Shown here in pieces: positions 1 to 14,100 of a stretch of 64,000 nucleotides of DNA (position 1 is the stretch's first letter; every line of letters starts with the position of its first letter). A program made the position numbers and the translations under genes. The notes beneath the pieces are model-generated. The model was not told the origin of the DNA and did no database searches. It saw only the letters and a list, made by a program, of their open reading frames with translations. This DNA is from Tribonema minus (taxonomy: Eukaryota; Sar; Xanthophyceae; Tribonematales; Tribonemataceae), in the NCBI GenBank assembly GCA_017506865.1, contig JAFCMP010000135.1, positions 620,001 through 684,000 on the forward strand, read 5' to 3'.

Positions 1-502
1 TCGGACAATTCAAGAGGCCCGATTCCGGCACCCACGTTGCAACAAACTTCCCCATGTCGCCTGGCACACTGTTTAACACGCGTCCTGCTCCATAAAGACA
101 CGTTGCACACTCTGTCGGATGTGCGATGAGGTGGCGATACAGTACGGCGAGATGACATCGTACCCGGATATAGGCTGAGCGAGGTGGCCATCCTCTGCCA
201 TGCTGTACCCAGAAGTGATGGCCGCTACATAAATTGCTGCTGCTGAGAGAAGCTGGGGTACACCACATTCGCGCGCTTGGCCTTCGACGGCTCCATCACA
301 CGCACGCCAGGACAAGCGGGCAATACTGCGACTCATGCGACGTCATATTTTGCGACTCATGCAACGTCAAATACACAGAAGAGGGAGGCAACACAGCAAT
401 AGTGCGGCTCATGTGATATCAAATACACAGCAGAGGGAGGCAACACTGTTTGCACCCGCACACGATGGCGCGTCCAAAGCACATTTTTTCGGTTTCGCTC
501 AC
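1..502. other. Intron after SPT16 exon 15 (left edge), with a short tandem repeat
   Basis: The SPT16 reading frame ends at a GTGAGC donor just above this stretch on the minus strand, so this is the start of an intron whose far end lies outside the window. None of the expected next SPT16 residues can be read here. Positions 328-450 hold short direct repeats: a unit starting GCGACTCATGCGACGTCA occurs twice, and a unit starting CAAATACACAGAAGAGGGAG occurs twice about 50 bases apart. No other coding signal is visible. Confidence 0.5.
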
Positions 503-3500
503 CTTGATGCTGATGAAGCGGAGGCCGTTGGTGTGCGCCTCCAGCGCGCCGGTGGTCTTGCCGGTGAGGTTGGGCCGCAGGGTGAGGTCCGCCAGCCGCG
601 GCACCTGCGCGCATGTTGAAGTGCAAATTAACAACTCAGTGTTCTCTGCAAGAGTATATATCGATTTACAAAAACCATATCAAGATGGAACAGAAGGTAG
701 ACTTGTATTGAATTTCAATACTTCACACATTGTTAGAAACTAATGAAAAAATGAATGTACGACGGGGGTGGGTAGGTATGGGCGCGTGCGCGCGTGTCAC
801 CAAGAGGGCACGCAGGTATGAGGGTACGGGACAATGACAACACGTATCAATACAGCCAGGGTGCAAGGCATTCCGCGCGAGTGTATCGCAGCCTCTCTCC
901 GGGTGCGCCGCGTGCGCAACGTGTGCGCAGAGCGCTGCGTGTCTCCACGCCACGCGCTGCCATGAATGCATCAGCGCAGAAGAGGAAATGCGTACACAGG
1001 GAGCGCACGTGAAATCACGCGAGGCAAACGTGTCAAAGGGGGCAGATGCGCGCCTGCGCATGCGCGCGCGGTCTGTGCACAACGCTCCCGCAGCCGCCGT
1101 CGATAGCACGCGCTGTGACAGTCGCCGTCGATAGCACGCACTGTGACGACCGAGTGCGTCTGCGGTGGGCAGAGCGCGCTTGCATCATCTCGTCTTCGTG
1201 CCGGTTGTAACAAGCATCGGCGTCGCCTGTAGCGTCATTAACATGCGCGAAGTTCCTGCCTTGATGTCAGCAATGCGCCTGCATTCATCTGGGCATGCAG
1301 CTGCTCACCTTCATGTCGGTCATGCGGATGAGCTCGGCCTGTACCAAGTTTCTACCTTGATGTCAGTATGTCAGTAATGCAGGTCAGCTTTGACTGCTTT
1401 GATCCGGACATTTTATGTAGCTGCTCACCTTCATGTCGGTCATACGGATGAGCTTGGCCTGTACCACCAGGTCCGCTTCCTCCACGGCTTTCTGCTCGCG
1501 CAGACGCAGGCGCTTGCGCAGCTCCTGCACCTGGCGGAAGGCCTGCAGCAGCGATCAGCAAGAGCCGTGCGCATGTCGAAAACGAGTCAAAAACGAGCAC
1601 ACCTTAGACGACGGCGCAGCCTACACGAACGAGTTGTGAGGGTTTGTCGCGACATCCCTGACAAAAATTATGTTGTGACACTGTCGCATGCGACCGCCCG
1701 ACTTGCCGTCGTCTGCACTAGAATGAGGGGATTCCAGTTAACTGCCAGTAAAGAGGCTGCTGGGAAAGGGGCGGCCGTGCGTTGGTGCTGACCGACGCCT
1801 TGGCACCCTTCTGCTACGGATGCCAACAGGACGGCATGAGCATCGGCGGGCAACCCAAACCCAAACACTCACCCTGCGCAGGCGCGAAGGCAGGTGAAGC
1901 GCTTGGCTGCGAGCATGCGGCGACACTGATGGGATAATTACGATGCCAATCCTAACACTGACCCAACCTTGACCCTAACTTCACATCCACAACGCGAGCG
2001 CGCTGTGTGTGTGGCAGGAACCAATCAGTGTGCGCATTAAAACGGCGCTCACTTCTTGCGACAATTCCGCACATGGGTGTTTCCGGGAAAAGAGGGTCTT
2101 CTCCAGCCACTTGCGAGGATGGCGCCTATAGAAGAAGCAGGTGCGCACTGCATGCCATTGCTCAGCGGCACGCGCGCAATCGCATCTGGTTCTCATGTCA
2201 CGCCGGCTGCAGGCAGCTGGCGGCTGTCTTCCGAATATCTGTTTTGTATCAATATAATCTCCACATTCGTACGACCACAACTGAAGGCGTCCCAGACGCC
2301 TATAAACTTACACACGTCAAGTAGAAGTATTTGGTGTAACTACTTCATCCATTGAGATAGAGGATGGCCTGCCGGGCTACTACTGTACTTCAAGCACAAG
2401 CGCACGCGCAGGCGCACACGCTGCCGGTGCGCTGCGCGCGTAGCAACGATGCTGCGACAACAGCGCACCCTCTACGGAACTCCCCGTATGACGAGGCCAT
2501 GTCACAGCGCTCACCATGCCCAGATTCTGCTGATCCAGCGAGCGGAAGGTGAGCTCCTTCACAAAGGCCTGCTTATCGCGCCCAAACCTGGCAGATGGAG
2601 GGGGAACGGGGGGGGGGGGGGGCAGGGGGGCAGCGACAACGGGCTGCTTGAGCACCCTGGGACCGCACAGAGGGTATGCAATTGCTTGAATCTTCACGTG
2701 CCAGAGTGAAGCGTGGCCGCGAGTTTGTCGCGCTGCAGTCTTAATACTTCAACTCCAACCTCAACTGCACCTCAACAGCTCGACGATGCGGCGCGACGCC
2801 GCCATCGCCAGCGCCTGCCCGGGCCCGTAAAAGGGTCAGATGATGACGCACGCTTCACACTCAAAGTAAAACCCAACCTCGACGGCAGTGGATATACTTC
2901 AACTGCAAATGTATCGACAGCGGCTGGTTGAACGATGATGGGGCCTTTCGCACTTCAGACTGAACTTCAACTGCAAGGTCGTCATGAACTTCAACTTCAA
3001 CTGCATCAACGGCGTGCGCGCGTGCGCACCTCTCGACGAGCTCGGCCATGCGGCGCGACGCCTCCTTGCCGAGCGCCTGCCCGTGCGCAAAGAAGTCAAA
3101 TGACTCAAAGTTCCAAACTACAATCCAAACATAATATACTTCAACTTCAACTGCATCGACAGCTCGCGCGCACCTCTCGACGAGCTTGGCCATGCGGCGC
3201 GACGCCTCCTTGCCGAGCGCCTGCCCCGGCGCAAAGAAGTTGATGCGCAGGTAGAAGGAGTGGTTGTCCGGCTCCGGCATGACGACGTTCTTGATGGTGT
3301 GTATGGAGAACGGCACCGGCTGGCCGTTGATGGGGCACAGCACCACCTCGCGGTCCATGTCGACCTTGATCTGGTGCGGCATGGTGTCCTTCGGGTACTG
3401 CGGTTTAAACCAATGGCAGGGGTGCGGTGGGGGGGTGGGGTTAAGGACGATAACAAGCTCCTCAACAGCCAGAGGTCATTCGGAAGGGTGGTTTGCACGA

Positions 3501-6500
3501 GGCATGAGCTGAGCGTTGAAGGGCACAGCACCACCTCGCGGTCCATGTCCACCTTGATCTGGTGTGGCATGGTGTCCTTTAGGTGCTGCGAGTTTTGGAC
3601 CACTGGCAGGGGTGGGGGGGGGGGGGTGGTGAGCACGCTGATACGCTGCTCAAACCAGCGGTCGTGTGTGTGGATTCAATGGCACAAGGCATGAGTGAAA
3701 GACCGATGGGGCACAGCACCACCTCACGATCCGCATTTGATCAGGTGCAGCATGGCATCGCTAGCATACTGCAGTTTGGGCGCACGGGGCAGGGGGCAAA
3801 GCGTGAAGCGTCAACAAGCGGGTATCACAAGTCAATGTGCAGGGGATCGTACGAGGCACACCAGGCAGGGCAGCTCGCGCACCCTGCCCCTCACTGTGCA
3901 CTTCGCAATGAGACTCTGTGGGGCATCAGCAAGGCAGCCCTGCTGCACAAACACACACCCCAGGGGGGTGGAAAGGGCGGCAGCCCTGCCTTGCGCGTCT
4001 GTCACTGGCAGTATGGTGCCCATCAGGCATCCCGTTGTGCCATGTCTCACATTCTGCTGCAGGTACATGCCCCCTCCCCCCCCCCTCGTGTGCTGCAATG
4101 CGTGGGCACCTATACCCCCATACCGCCCCCCATCACATACCTGTTCCGTGACCTCGTACAAGTCGAAGACCTCGTGCTCCATACCCCCATCACCCCCCCT
4201 CCCACTCTGCAAAGCATGGGCGGCCACAACCCCCCACCCCACCCCCCGCTACTGCATACCCCCCCGCTACGTACATACCTGGTCCGTGGCCTCGTACACG
4301 GCGAGGTCCTTTACCCCTACACACCCCACACGTACACCTTCCCCCCCTCTGCTAAGCACGGGCTCCTCCTCCAATGTGATCTTACGTGCGCAACACCCCT
4401 GCCCCCCCCCCACGCGTGCAATGCGTAGGCGCCGATACCCCCCCCTCGCTACTACATACCTGGTCCGTGGCCTCATACACGCCAAAATAAATGACCCACA
4501 AGTACCCCCTCTGCAATGCATGGGCGCCCATACTCCCCACCTCCCCCTCCCCCCCTACTGCATACCCCCCCGCTACGTACATACCTGGTCCGTGGCCTCG
4601 TACACGGCGAGGTCCTCCACCTCCTCCTCCTCGCTGTCGTCGCCGCGGTCCTTGTCGCGCCGCGCCATCTCGCTCGCGCGCTCCTTCGCGCGCCGCTTCA
4701 GCAGCTCGCTCATCCTCTGCTCGCGCTGGTTCAGCATGTCCTGGACCTGCAGAACAGCGCAGCGCGGCAGCAGCAGCGGCGGCGGCGCCGCGTCGGTGAG
4801 ACTGCAGTTGAAGTTGCCATGGCAGGGCGTCCGGGGCGATGGCGCGACTGCGATTCGAGCATGCTTCGCGCGTACATTCGCTTGAGACCCAGCGAGAACC
4901 GCCGCGTGTGCGGCGGCGGCGCGTCGGTAAGACTGTAGTTGAGGTTGCCGCGGCGGCGCGGGCGACGCTGCAGCGCGCAGCGTCACCGGGGCCACGGCGC
5001 GACTGCGATTCGAGTGCGTCATTCGGCCGCCGCCGCCGCCGGTGCCTCCGCTGCCGCCAAGGGGACCAGAGCCAGCGCTGCGTCGATGTCCCCGCCTGCC
5101 GCCGTCGGGCCCTGCATATGAGTCTGAACCTGATCCGCGCACGAATCTGTATCTGATCCGCTCTCGTGCTCTGGAGGCAGCGCACTGCGACTCACTTCCC
5201 TGCGCACGTGCACTGCCCCACCACAGCCGTGTTGCCGCGACCGCGCAGCCGGCGCTCCGCGGGCCCTTCATGCACAATACTTGCACCGCACTCTGCATGT
5301 ACCTGACTGCACTGTGCTTGTACTGCTGTTTTGTACTGTGTACTGCTTGCGAACTGCCTCACCTCGGCCGTGTTGCTGCGGTCGCGCAGCTGGCGCTCCG
5401 CGGGACCCGCATGTACAATGGTGTAGCTGATTGCACTGTGCTTGTACTGCTGTAATGCACTGTGAACTGCATGTGGACTGCCTCACCTCGCACGACGTGC
5501 GGCCGGCACTCCGCGCGACCCGCATATGCACAAGTGGGTGTACTGTACACTGCATGTGTACCTGGCTGCACTGAACTGGTGTACTGTACTGTGTACTGTA
5601 TGTGGACTGCCTCACCTTGACCTTGTCATTGCGGTCGCACGGCCGACCCTCCACGTGACCCGCATACACAATGGTTGCACTGCACACTGCATGTGTACCT
5701 AATTGCACTGTACTTATACTGCTGTACTGTACCGTGTACTCTGTGTGGACTGCCTCACCTCGGCCGTGTTGCCGCGGTCGCGCAGCCGGCGCTCCGCAGG
5801 CCCCGAGTGCTCATTGGGCCTTGCCGACGCCTGCAGTTAGGTTAGGGTTAGAGTTAAAGTTAGGGTCCGTCAGCAGCGCCATGGATCGTCGTGCAACAGT
5901 AAGCGAAAAAGGCAAACCGCAAGAGGTTGTAAGATCAACACATGCGCTTCCCGCTCCAGCAAATGACGATCCAGGGTTGCCTACGGTTCGTCAGCAGCGC
6001 CATAGAGCATCGTGCAACAGCAAGCGAAGATGGCAAACAGCAGGAGGTTGAGCGATCAGCACATGATAAGCTTTTCGCACGAGCACGGCGTTCCAGGGGG
6101 GTGCTAGAACATGACTGTGTGTCAAGCACCGGTGCTGGAGCATTGCAGGAATTGGTGCTGGTACGTGAGAGCGTTCTAAAATTAATGCTGGAGCATTCCG
6201 AATGGCGGCTGCTTCAGAGCGACGACTGATACCCTGCGCCAGTGTGAAGAAGTGTTCATAAGCAGCATATGGATGCCAGGACTGCGTTTGGACAGGCTCG
6301 CGCACCCTCAAAGCCGGATTGCAACTGCTACTGCGCCCACGCTGCGGCTCGTAGACACCACGCTGCGTGCTGTGCTGTTCTTGAGGTGTTGGATGACTTT
6401 AGTTGAAAGCTCATCATAGTACTTTCTAACTCAGCACACTGAATGCAAGTCGACGCTGCGCAAGCTACACAATGCTTTCTACATTCAGTCAAATGCAGCA

Positions 6501-9500
6501 CACATGAGATACATACCCAGAACACCCAGTATACGTACAATAAGTTAATAATCCAGGATACATGAAAGCACTTTAAAAGTATTAGCATCCTCCTCACCAG
6601 TACGCTTCGCGCTACTTTGCCCAGCACTTGCCTTCTTCTTGCCCTTGCTCTTGGCCTCCGGTTCGGAGTCCCCTTCTTCCTCCTCCTCCTCCTTGTCGCT
6701 GTCGTCGAGCGTGTACGAGATATCGGTCCACTCCTTTCCGCCCTTGGTCAGGAACTCGGCGGGCTGCACTCGCAGATGCAGAAGCGGTATTAGAACAGCG
6801 GCGCGCTCGTTTTCATGCCGATGTACACAACTACACTCTAAAAGCGCCTGGTGTTTGTCTTATGATGCAATAGACGTACAAGTACAAACATGAAGTACGA
6901 GAAATCGGTCCACTCTTTACCGCCCTTGGTCAGGAACTCGGCAGGCTGCAGGCGGGCGTGCAGATGCAGAAGCGGTATCAGCGTGTGTATCCTGTGGCGC
7001 GTTCAATTTCATGCCTATGTACATCATTACAAGCTGCTAGCATTTCAACTGGTGTTTATCTTATTATGCAATAGACATACAAACATAAAAATACGACATA
7101 TCGGTTCGGTCCTTCCCGCCCTTGGTCAGGAACTCGGCGGGCTGCAGGCGCGTGCACAAATGATGAAGCGGTATTAGTACAGCGGCGCGCTCACTTCCAT
7201 GCCGATGTACGCAACTACACTCCAAAAGCGCTTGGTGTTTGTCTCATGATGCAATAGACGTAAAAGTACAAACATGAAGTACGAGGTATCGATCCACTCC
7301 TTCCCGCCCTTGGTCAAGAACTGGGCAGGCTGCAGGCGCGCGGACGCAGCGTAATGAAGTCCGTGGTGAGTATTTGTTGCGGCGCGCACCATGTCACCAC
7401 CACTCTGTTCGAGACCTCTGATGTTTGTGTTATGACGCGATCTTCCTACGCACGCTATGTATGACTCTGACTGACCGTGACCGGCAACGTCGAGTTCAGT
7501 ATGAATCCGATGACAATCAGAGCCCCACAACTTGCGATGGCCGCAAGGCAGCGGCTGCTGGTCTGGTCTGGTTGCTGCATTACTGAAACTGTTGCCACTT
7601 GCTGTCGAGGTAAGCGCTCTGCCCGATCAGCAGTACCCAAACGCCACCAAGTTCAATTGTGGATATAGCTGATGGCAGCTGACTGCGGGACATGCAGTGC
7701 GCAGCACAGCGCAAGCATCAACGCTTTGCAGGCTGCAGGGTTGAAGTTGAAGTTGACAATCTCACCTCGTCCTTGTGGACCAGCAGCACGTCGCCAATGG
7801 CCATGGAGAACGTGTTGTGCTTGTAGTTGCTCCCCTTGCGTTGCTGCGGTGGGCGCAGACGGCACGATGAAACAGAGGCACGGCTCAGTTCACGCACCAT
7901 CAACTTCAACTGCAAGCAAATTTGATGGTGCATGTTCAACACTTCAACTTGAAGCATAACTTGTGCAAGTTCAAGACCGTTTGTGTCGACCCGATCACGA
8001 TGCGCCTCTCTCCGGAGTGGCTCCAGTCGCGGAAGCAATTGATGTTGCAGCCGCTTTTCGTGCGCGTGCGTGCGAGGCGCATTCTACCAAACAGGCCTGG
8101 GCCTCTTTGGATCTCGGCGGTATATGCATCGAGACAGAGACGTGTTACGCCACGCGTGCGTGCCCAGTTTGCCGCACGTCAAGATATACCAACTCACACT
8201 CAACGTCAACCTTGCAGTTGTGGTTGCAGTTGAAGCTACTGTACATTAACTGGTATATCCCCCCTCCCTCACACATCTGTACACGCCGCGCTCTCTTCGG
8301 GATAAGCACGTTTATGAGGCCGACTTTGAGGCTGACTACCAATGACAACGCGCACGGAGCAACTGTCAACCGACACGCCACCCCCCCTACGTGCAGTGAC
8401 CCACTCTTCCCACGAACAACAATTCTGATACTCAAAATGACCTAGAAGTATTAAGTTATCCAAGCTTATTGTAACAAACAACGCGACGCGCCACGCGACG
8501 CTGCGCTCTCCTCTCACCTCCTCTAAAATGGGCACGTCCGCGAGGCTGACGTTGAGGCTAACAACCATGCCGTTGCGCGCTGAGCTACTGTCTCATCAAC
8601 CTGCCTTTGCGTGCAGTGACCCCCTCATCCCCAGATCTAAAAACAAAAAACAATGTTTTGCAATATATAATCCAGGTATCTAAGCTTATTATGATAAACA
8701 ACTAGACGCATTACAAACTGCGCTTGCTCACCTCCTCCGGAATGGGCACGTCCGCGAGGCCGACGTTAAGGCTGAAGACCATGCCGTCGCGCGCGCGCGC
8801 CGCATCAACTATGATATTCATTATAAACTATTTTGAAGTACCTAAGCTTGTATGAGTTAACTGCTGTAGCTTTATTTGTTGGCCGCGCCCCAACGAGATT
8901 AGGGGGACCGTTTCTGTGTCTCGTAACAGATCTGTACAAGGTGTGCTCTCTCACCTCCTCCGGAATGGGCACGTCCGCAAGGCCGACGTTCAAGCTGAAG
9001 ACCATGCCGTCGCGCGCGCGCGCGGCGTTCTTGGCGTTGATGTCGAGCGCCCTCTCCCTGAAGTCCAGCCCCAGCGCAAAGCCCAGGGACTTGGTGAGGT
9101 GCGGCAGGAGATCCGCATGGCGCTCGCGCAGGAACGCGCGCGCCGTCTCGTACACGTCCTGCGGCACGCATGCGTATATGTAGGGTTAGGGTTAGGGTGA
9201 GGGTTTGGCCTCATGGCGATGTGTAGGGTTGGGGTTAGGGTCCCGCCTCATGGCGTCGCATCTAGGGTTGGGGGCGGCGGTCCGTGTGGCGCTTGCGCAG
9301 AAACGTGCGCGGCGCCTCGTACACGTCCTGCAACGCGGGCACGAACATGTAGGGTTAGGGTTTGGCATCATGGCGTCACAGTTAGGGTTAGGTTGTCTCG
9401 TAGACGCGCCGCAGCGGGCATCAGCCGGGATGGGTGGCGTGCACTTCACGGCATCGCAAAGCGCTGCCTCGTACACGTCCTGCGGCGCGCGCGCGAACAT

Positions 9501-10847
9501 GTAGGGTTAGGGTGAGGGCTAGGGTTTGGCCTCATGGCGTCACAGCTAGGGTTGGGGACGGGGGTCCGCGTGGCGCTCGCGCAGGAAGGCGCGCTGTCTC
9601 GTACACAACCTGCGGCGCGCGCAGATGTAGAATTAGGGTTACGGTTTGGCCTCATGGCGTCGCAGTGAGGGTTAGGGCCGGGGTCTCGTAGACGCGCCGC
9701 AGCGGGCATCAGCCGAGGGAGGGGGCGTGCGCTAGTCAACATCGCAAAGCGCCGTCTCGTACCACGTCCTGCGGCGCACGCGCTCGATTGCCAAGAGCAC
9801 GAGGCGGCGACGGCGCGCGGCGCACCGGAGCGGCGCCTGCGGGCATGTGCGCCGCTACCACCAGCAGCGCCTATGCGCCTCTGAGGTTGTAGTTGGGATG
9901 CATGTTCCTGCACACGTCGGCTCCAAAGCACCCTGTCTAATGCGCGTGGTTTCTAGAAAGTCAGCGTCTAGAAAGTCAGCGCCTGTCTTATGACGCCAGG
10001 TGCAGCAGCGCTCGATGCAGGCGCAGCGCTGCCCTTGCGCGCCTAGGCACCGCCACTGCCATTTGGGCCAACGCTTTAAACCAGAAACGGCTTGAGAATA
10101 CAGGAAACAGCCTGGAATCAGCCTGGAAGCGCATGGCGCGGCGCTCCTCACCGCAAGCAACGCGTCTACGCAGCAAACACCTTGAGCAGCACGCCCGTTC
10201 GCAACTCCAAGCCGCAGCACGTGTGGCGCCTGCAGCACCGCCGAGCAGGCATGCATTTCACCGGTGGCAGCTTGATGAATGCGAACAGCCTAATGACGCC
10301 CCGTGAAAAAGCCTAATATCACGACCCCTGTGGCAGTGCGCCTCGTCGCGAGCGACGCCCCCGTCGCTGACTCAGCACGCACCTTGAGCGGCACGCCGCC
10401 GCGCAGCGCGTCGCCACTGCGCGCGCACACCTGCAGCACCGCCGAGCGGGCATGCGTTTCACCAGCGACAGCTTCATAATCATCAACAGTCTAGCAACGC
10501 CCCCTGTGGCAACGCTCCTCTTCCCCCGCGCCGACTCATCACGCACCTTGAGCGGCACGCCGCCACGCAGCGCGTCGCCGCAGCGCGTGTGCGCCTGCAG
10601 CAGCGCGGCGTACGCCTCCTCGACGCGCGGCGGCGCGTTGACAAAGAACGAGCGCGTGAGCGTCGCGCAGTACGAGCGGTAGCGCGCGCCGACGGACGCG
10701 AGGATGAGGTCCGCGCTCATGGGCGCGTCGCTCGACTGAGCGCTGATGCGCAGGTCATACGCGCCGCCGCTCTGCACGATGGGCGCGTACGCCGTCTCCA
10801 CGTCCGCGCTCTCCACCTTGAGCTTGATCTGCGCGGCGGCGGCGGCA

Positions 10848-10879
<32 letters not shown>

Positions 10880-11107
10880 TTAGAATTGAATCTTGACTAG
10901 GGTCACAGCGCACCATCGTGTAGGGAAGAGCATATGAATGTGTAACACTGCGCTTGAGCTTGATCTGCACGCAGCGGCGGCGGCAGCGGCTGCGGCGGTT
11001 AGGACGTAGAGCTTGATGAGCGTCCCAGCGCACCATCGAGTAGCGAAGCGCATACGAATGCGTGAAACTGAAACTGCCACCTTGAGCTTGATCTGCACGC
11101 GGCGGCG

Positions 11108-11139
<32 letters not shown>

Positions 11140-14100
11140 GACGGCAGCAGTTGGAGGTCGAGCTTGACGAAAGTCCCAGCGCACCATCCTGTAGCGAAAA
11201 GCATACGAATGCGTCAAACTGAAACTGCCACCTTGAGCTTGATCTGCGCGCAGCGGCGGCGGCGGCGGCGGCGGTCAAAAGGTGGGGGTTGACGAGGGTC
11301 CCAGTGCACCACCCTGTAGCCAAAAGCATATGAATTCGTAAATTTGCATAGTGGCCCCCAAAGTCTAGCCGGTCGCGGCGGCGGAGCACGCAGCGGCGCG
11401 TCTGGGGCCGCAAGGCGGGGCACGGGGCGTTGAGCGGTGTGCATGGAGTACACGGATGCAAGAGGGATGCGCGTGCGTTGCGCAGCCGCGCGTGCGTTGC
11501 GCAGCCGCGCGTGCGTTGCGCAGCCGCGCGCGCGACGCGAGCGCAACGTTGCGTGTCTCAGCGACCAAGTGGATAGGCATCATCTGTGAATGAAACGGAA
11601 ATGGAGGCATCGACCGACGGTGCCAGTGACGGGGACGGTGGCATCGACCGGCGGTGCCAGAGCGGAGCGCGCGTCGCTGTTTCCACGAACATGCGCGATC
11701 TGCAGACAGGCCTGGGCAACAACGCAATCGCAGTGACCAGCGGCACATCTGACCCCTCATCGCACGATCGTGCCCGTCACATCCGGCGCATAGCCGCTGG
11801 CGAGGCACGGGGGGGGTAGGTATCGGGGGCATTGGCGCACAGGTACATACATACCTTGGAGGGGTTGGGGATGACATCCTCGACCTGCGCCAACAGCGCA
11901 GCGTCCTGGCAGAGGGGTAGGTATTGGAGGCATTGGCGCACAGGTACATACATACCTTGGAGGGGTTGAGGATGACGTCCTCGACCTGCGCCGACAGCGC
12001 GGCGTGCGTGACGGTGCTCTCGCTCTCAATCACGTCCTCCATCTTGTCGACGAAGGCCAGCCTCATGACCTGCCGCGCGGGGGGCGCAGGAGGTGAGGAT
12101 GGGCGCTAGGCATGAGATTTCAAAAGAAGAAGCCGCTGCTGCCGTGTGCCTTGAGGTGCCCCGATAAGCCGCATCTGTGCCCGCCGTGCAGCAGCGCTCG
12201 CGAATTGTGTAAACGGGTGCCCTGCGCCATTGCATTGGAGTCTACAGCCCCACGCGCTGCGCACCATAATGCTGTGGAACTCGCAGAGGTTGTGTCGTGT
12301 TGGGCAGTCAGCAGTGCTCAATTACTGCCTGCCCTAACCCTAACCCAAACGCTAACTCTGCCAACCCCAGTGCCGTGTTCGCAGTGATGATGTCAAGCAT
12401 ACATGGCTGGCGCCGCCGCGGGCAGCGGGACGCCCGCAGGCGATGGCGACACGGACGGCGGCAGCATCGCCAAGCGTATACTTTGAAGTATACTTCTAAG
12501 ACTGCAGCAAAGCGACAGACCGCACGCAGCCTCCGGCAGTACTACTGTGCACAGGCTTCCCAGGGGCAGCTTTTTGCACAATGAATGGCCAGTGCGCAAA
12601 CTAGCAAGGTTGTGGTTGCCTGTCATGATGTACAGCATAGGACGCCGCATTGGCACTGCAGTCGCCAGAAGGGCTGCTACTCATGGCGCTGTTGTCAAAG
12701 CTACCTTGCTGGATAGGACCGCGACTTTGCGCATACGAAGTCCTACAGGTCCGCTGCTCCACACCCAACGGTCTTGGACAAAACCGCTGTGACACTGAAG
12801 CGCTGTGATGATGTTGTCATCTCAGTCACCTTGCTGGGCAGAGAAGCGGCTTTGCGCATGAGCCTGTCGCCCTTCTGATCGTAACGACATTGCCGGACAG
12901 TGACGCGGTGTTGCGCCATAGACAGTTCTTTTCAGTGCGTGCATGGAGTGTCGCTGCATCACAGCCAACAGTCATGAAATCGGTGGGAACCAAGTGCCGT
13001 CAAGATCACCCTGCTGGACAGATGCCGCACCACAGCTCGTACTTTACTTCCAAGGTACCAAGACACATGGTGCCACATCGCAATCACCTTGCTGGACAGC
13101 GACGCGGCTTTGCTCATAAGCTCCATTGTCACCATAGTAGATACCTTTTCTGGCGCCTAAAAACTAAAAGAATCGTTGAGGCACTAAATTACTGCAATGG
13201 TGCCATATTGCAATCACCTTGCTCGACAGCGACGCGGCTTTGCGCATAAGCTCGATCTCCTCTGCGTCCTTCACCGCCAGCACCGTCCCCAGCGCCGCCG
13301 CTACGTCCACCGCCTGCACGCCCGCCGCCGCCCACGCCGCAGCCCACGCATCCACGAGCGCGCCGGAGGTTCTGATGCGCGCGCGGTGAAAGTAAGTTTC
13401 CAAAGCTTGGTCAATGAAGAAGACGGCGTGATGCACGCAAGACTGGCACGCAGAGCCTGGCTATGTGCGGCGTGCTAAGGGCGTGATGTGCGACAACGTG
13501 CGGTGGCGAGTGAGTTGGCGGCAGTTGCGGCAGTTACAGCCGCCTGCACGCCGCGGCCCACGCATCCACGAGCGCGCCCGAGGTTCTGATGCGCGCGCGC
13601 GGTGAGAAGTACGTTTCCAAAGCCTGGTGAACAGAAAGGACGGCGCCATGCAGCACACAGAGTCTGGCTATGTACGGTATGCAGAGGGCGTCATCTGCGA
13701 CAGCGTGCAGTGGCGAGAGGGTTGACGGCGCTTACGGCCGCCTGCACGCTGGGGTTCACGCGTCTACAAGGGCGCCGGACGCTCTGAGACGCGCGCGGCG
13801 GGCACGGCGGACGGCACGCAGCACACTGTTGAAGTTCTTTGAGTTGAAGTTCAAGTTGAAGTTCACACAATGTGCGCGTGCTGATGCGCGCACTGCACAT
13901 GCGGAGTAGGCGTGCAGCACCGATGTTGAAGTTTTCAAAGTCGAGATGCGCACATTGGATCTGCTGATGCGCACTCTGCGGGCGCAGCGTAGGCGTGCAC
14001 GCGCATTGCTTCCAAAGTTGAAGTTTGCACACGGGACGTGCTGACGGGCGCACGGCGGATGCGGCAGAGGCCCACAGCATGAATTTGTGAAGTCTGTGAA

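Noticed and set aside
3695-4885. A 396-codon plus-strand open frame rich in Pro, Ser and Thr
   Set aside because: It lies antisense to SPT16 exon 11 and C-rich repeated intron sequence. Its residues repeat because the DNA repeats, and it has no family features.
6598-6763. A GTGAGG donor for SPT16 exon 9 at 6597
   Set aside because: It leaves phase 1 while exon 10 starts in phase 0; using it brings an immediate stop. The GC donor at 6631 fits.
9180-9680. A chromosome end
   Set aside because: The TTAGGG tracts are short, interrupted and inside an intron, with coding exons on both sides.
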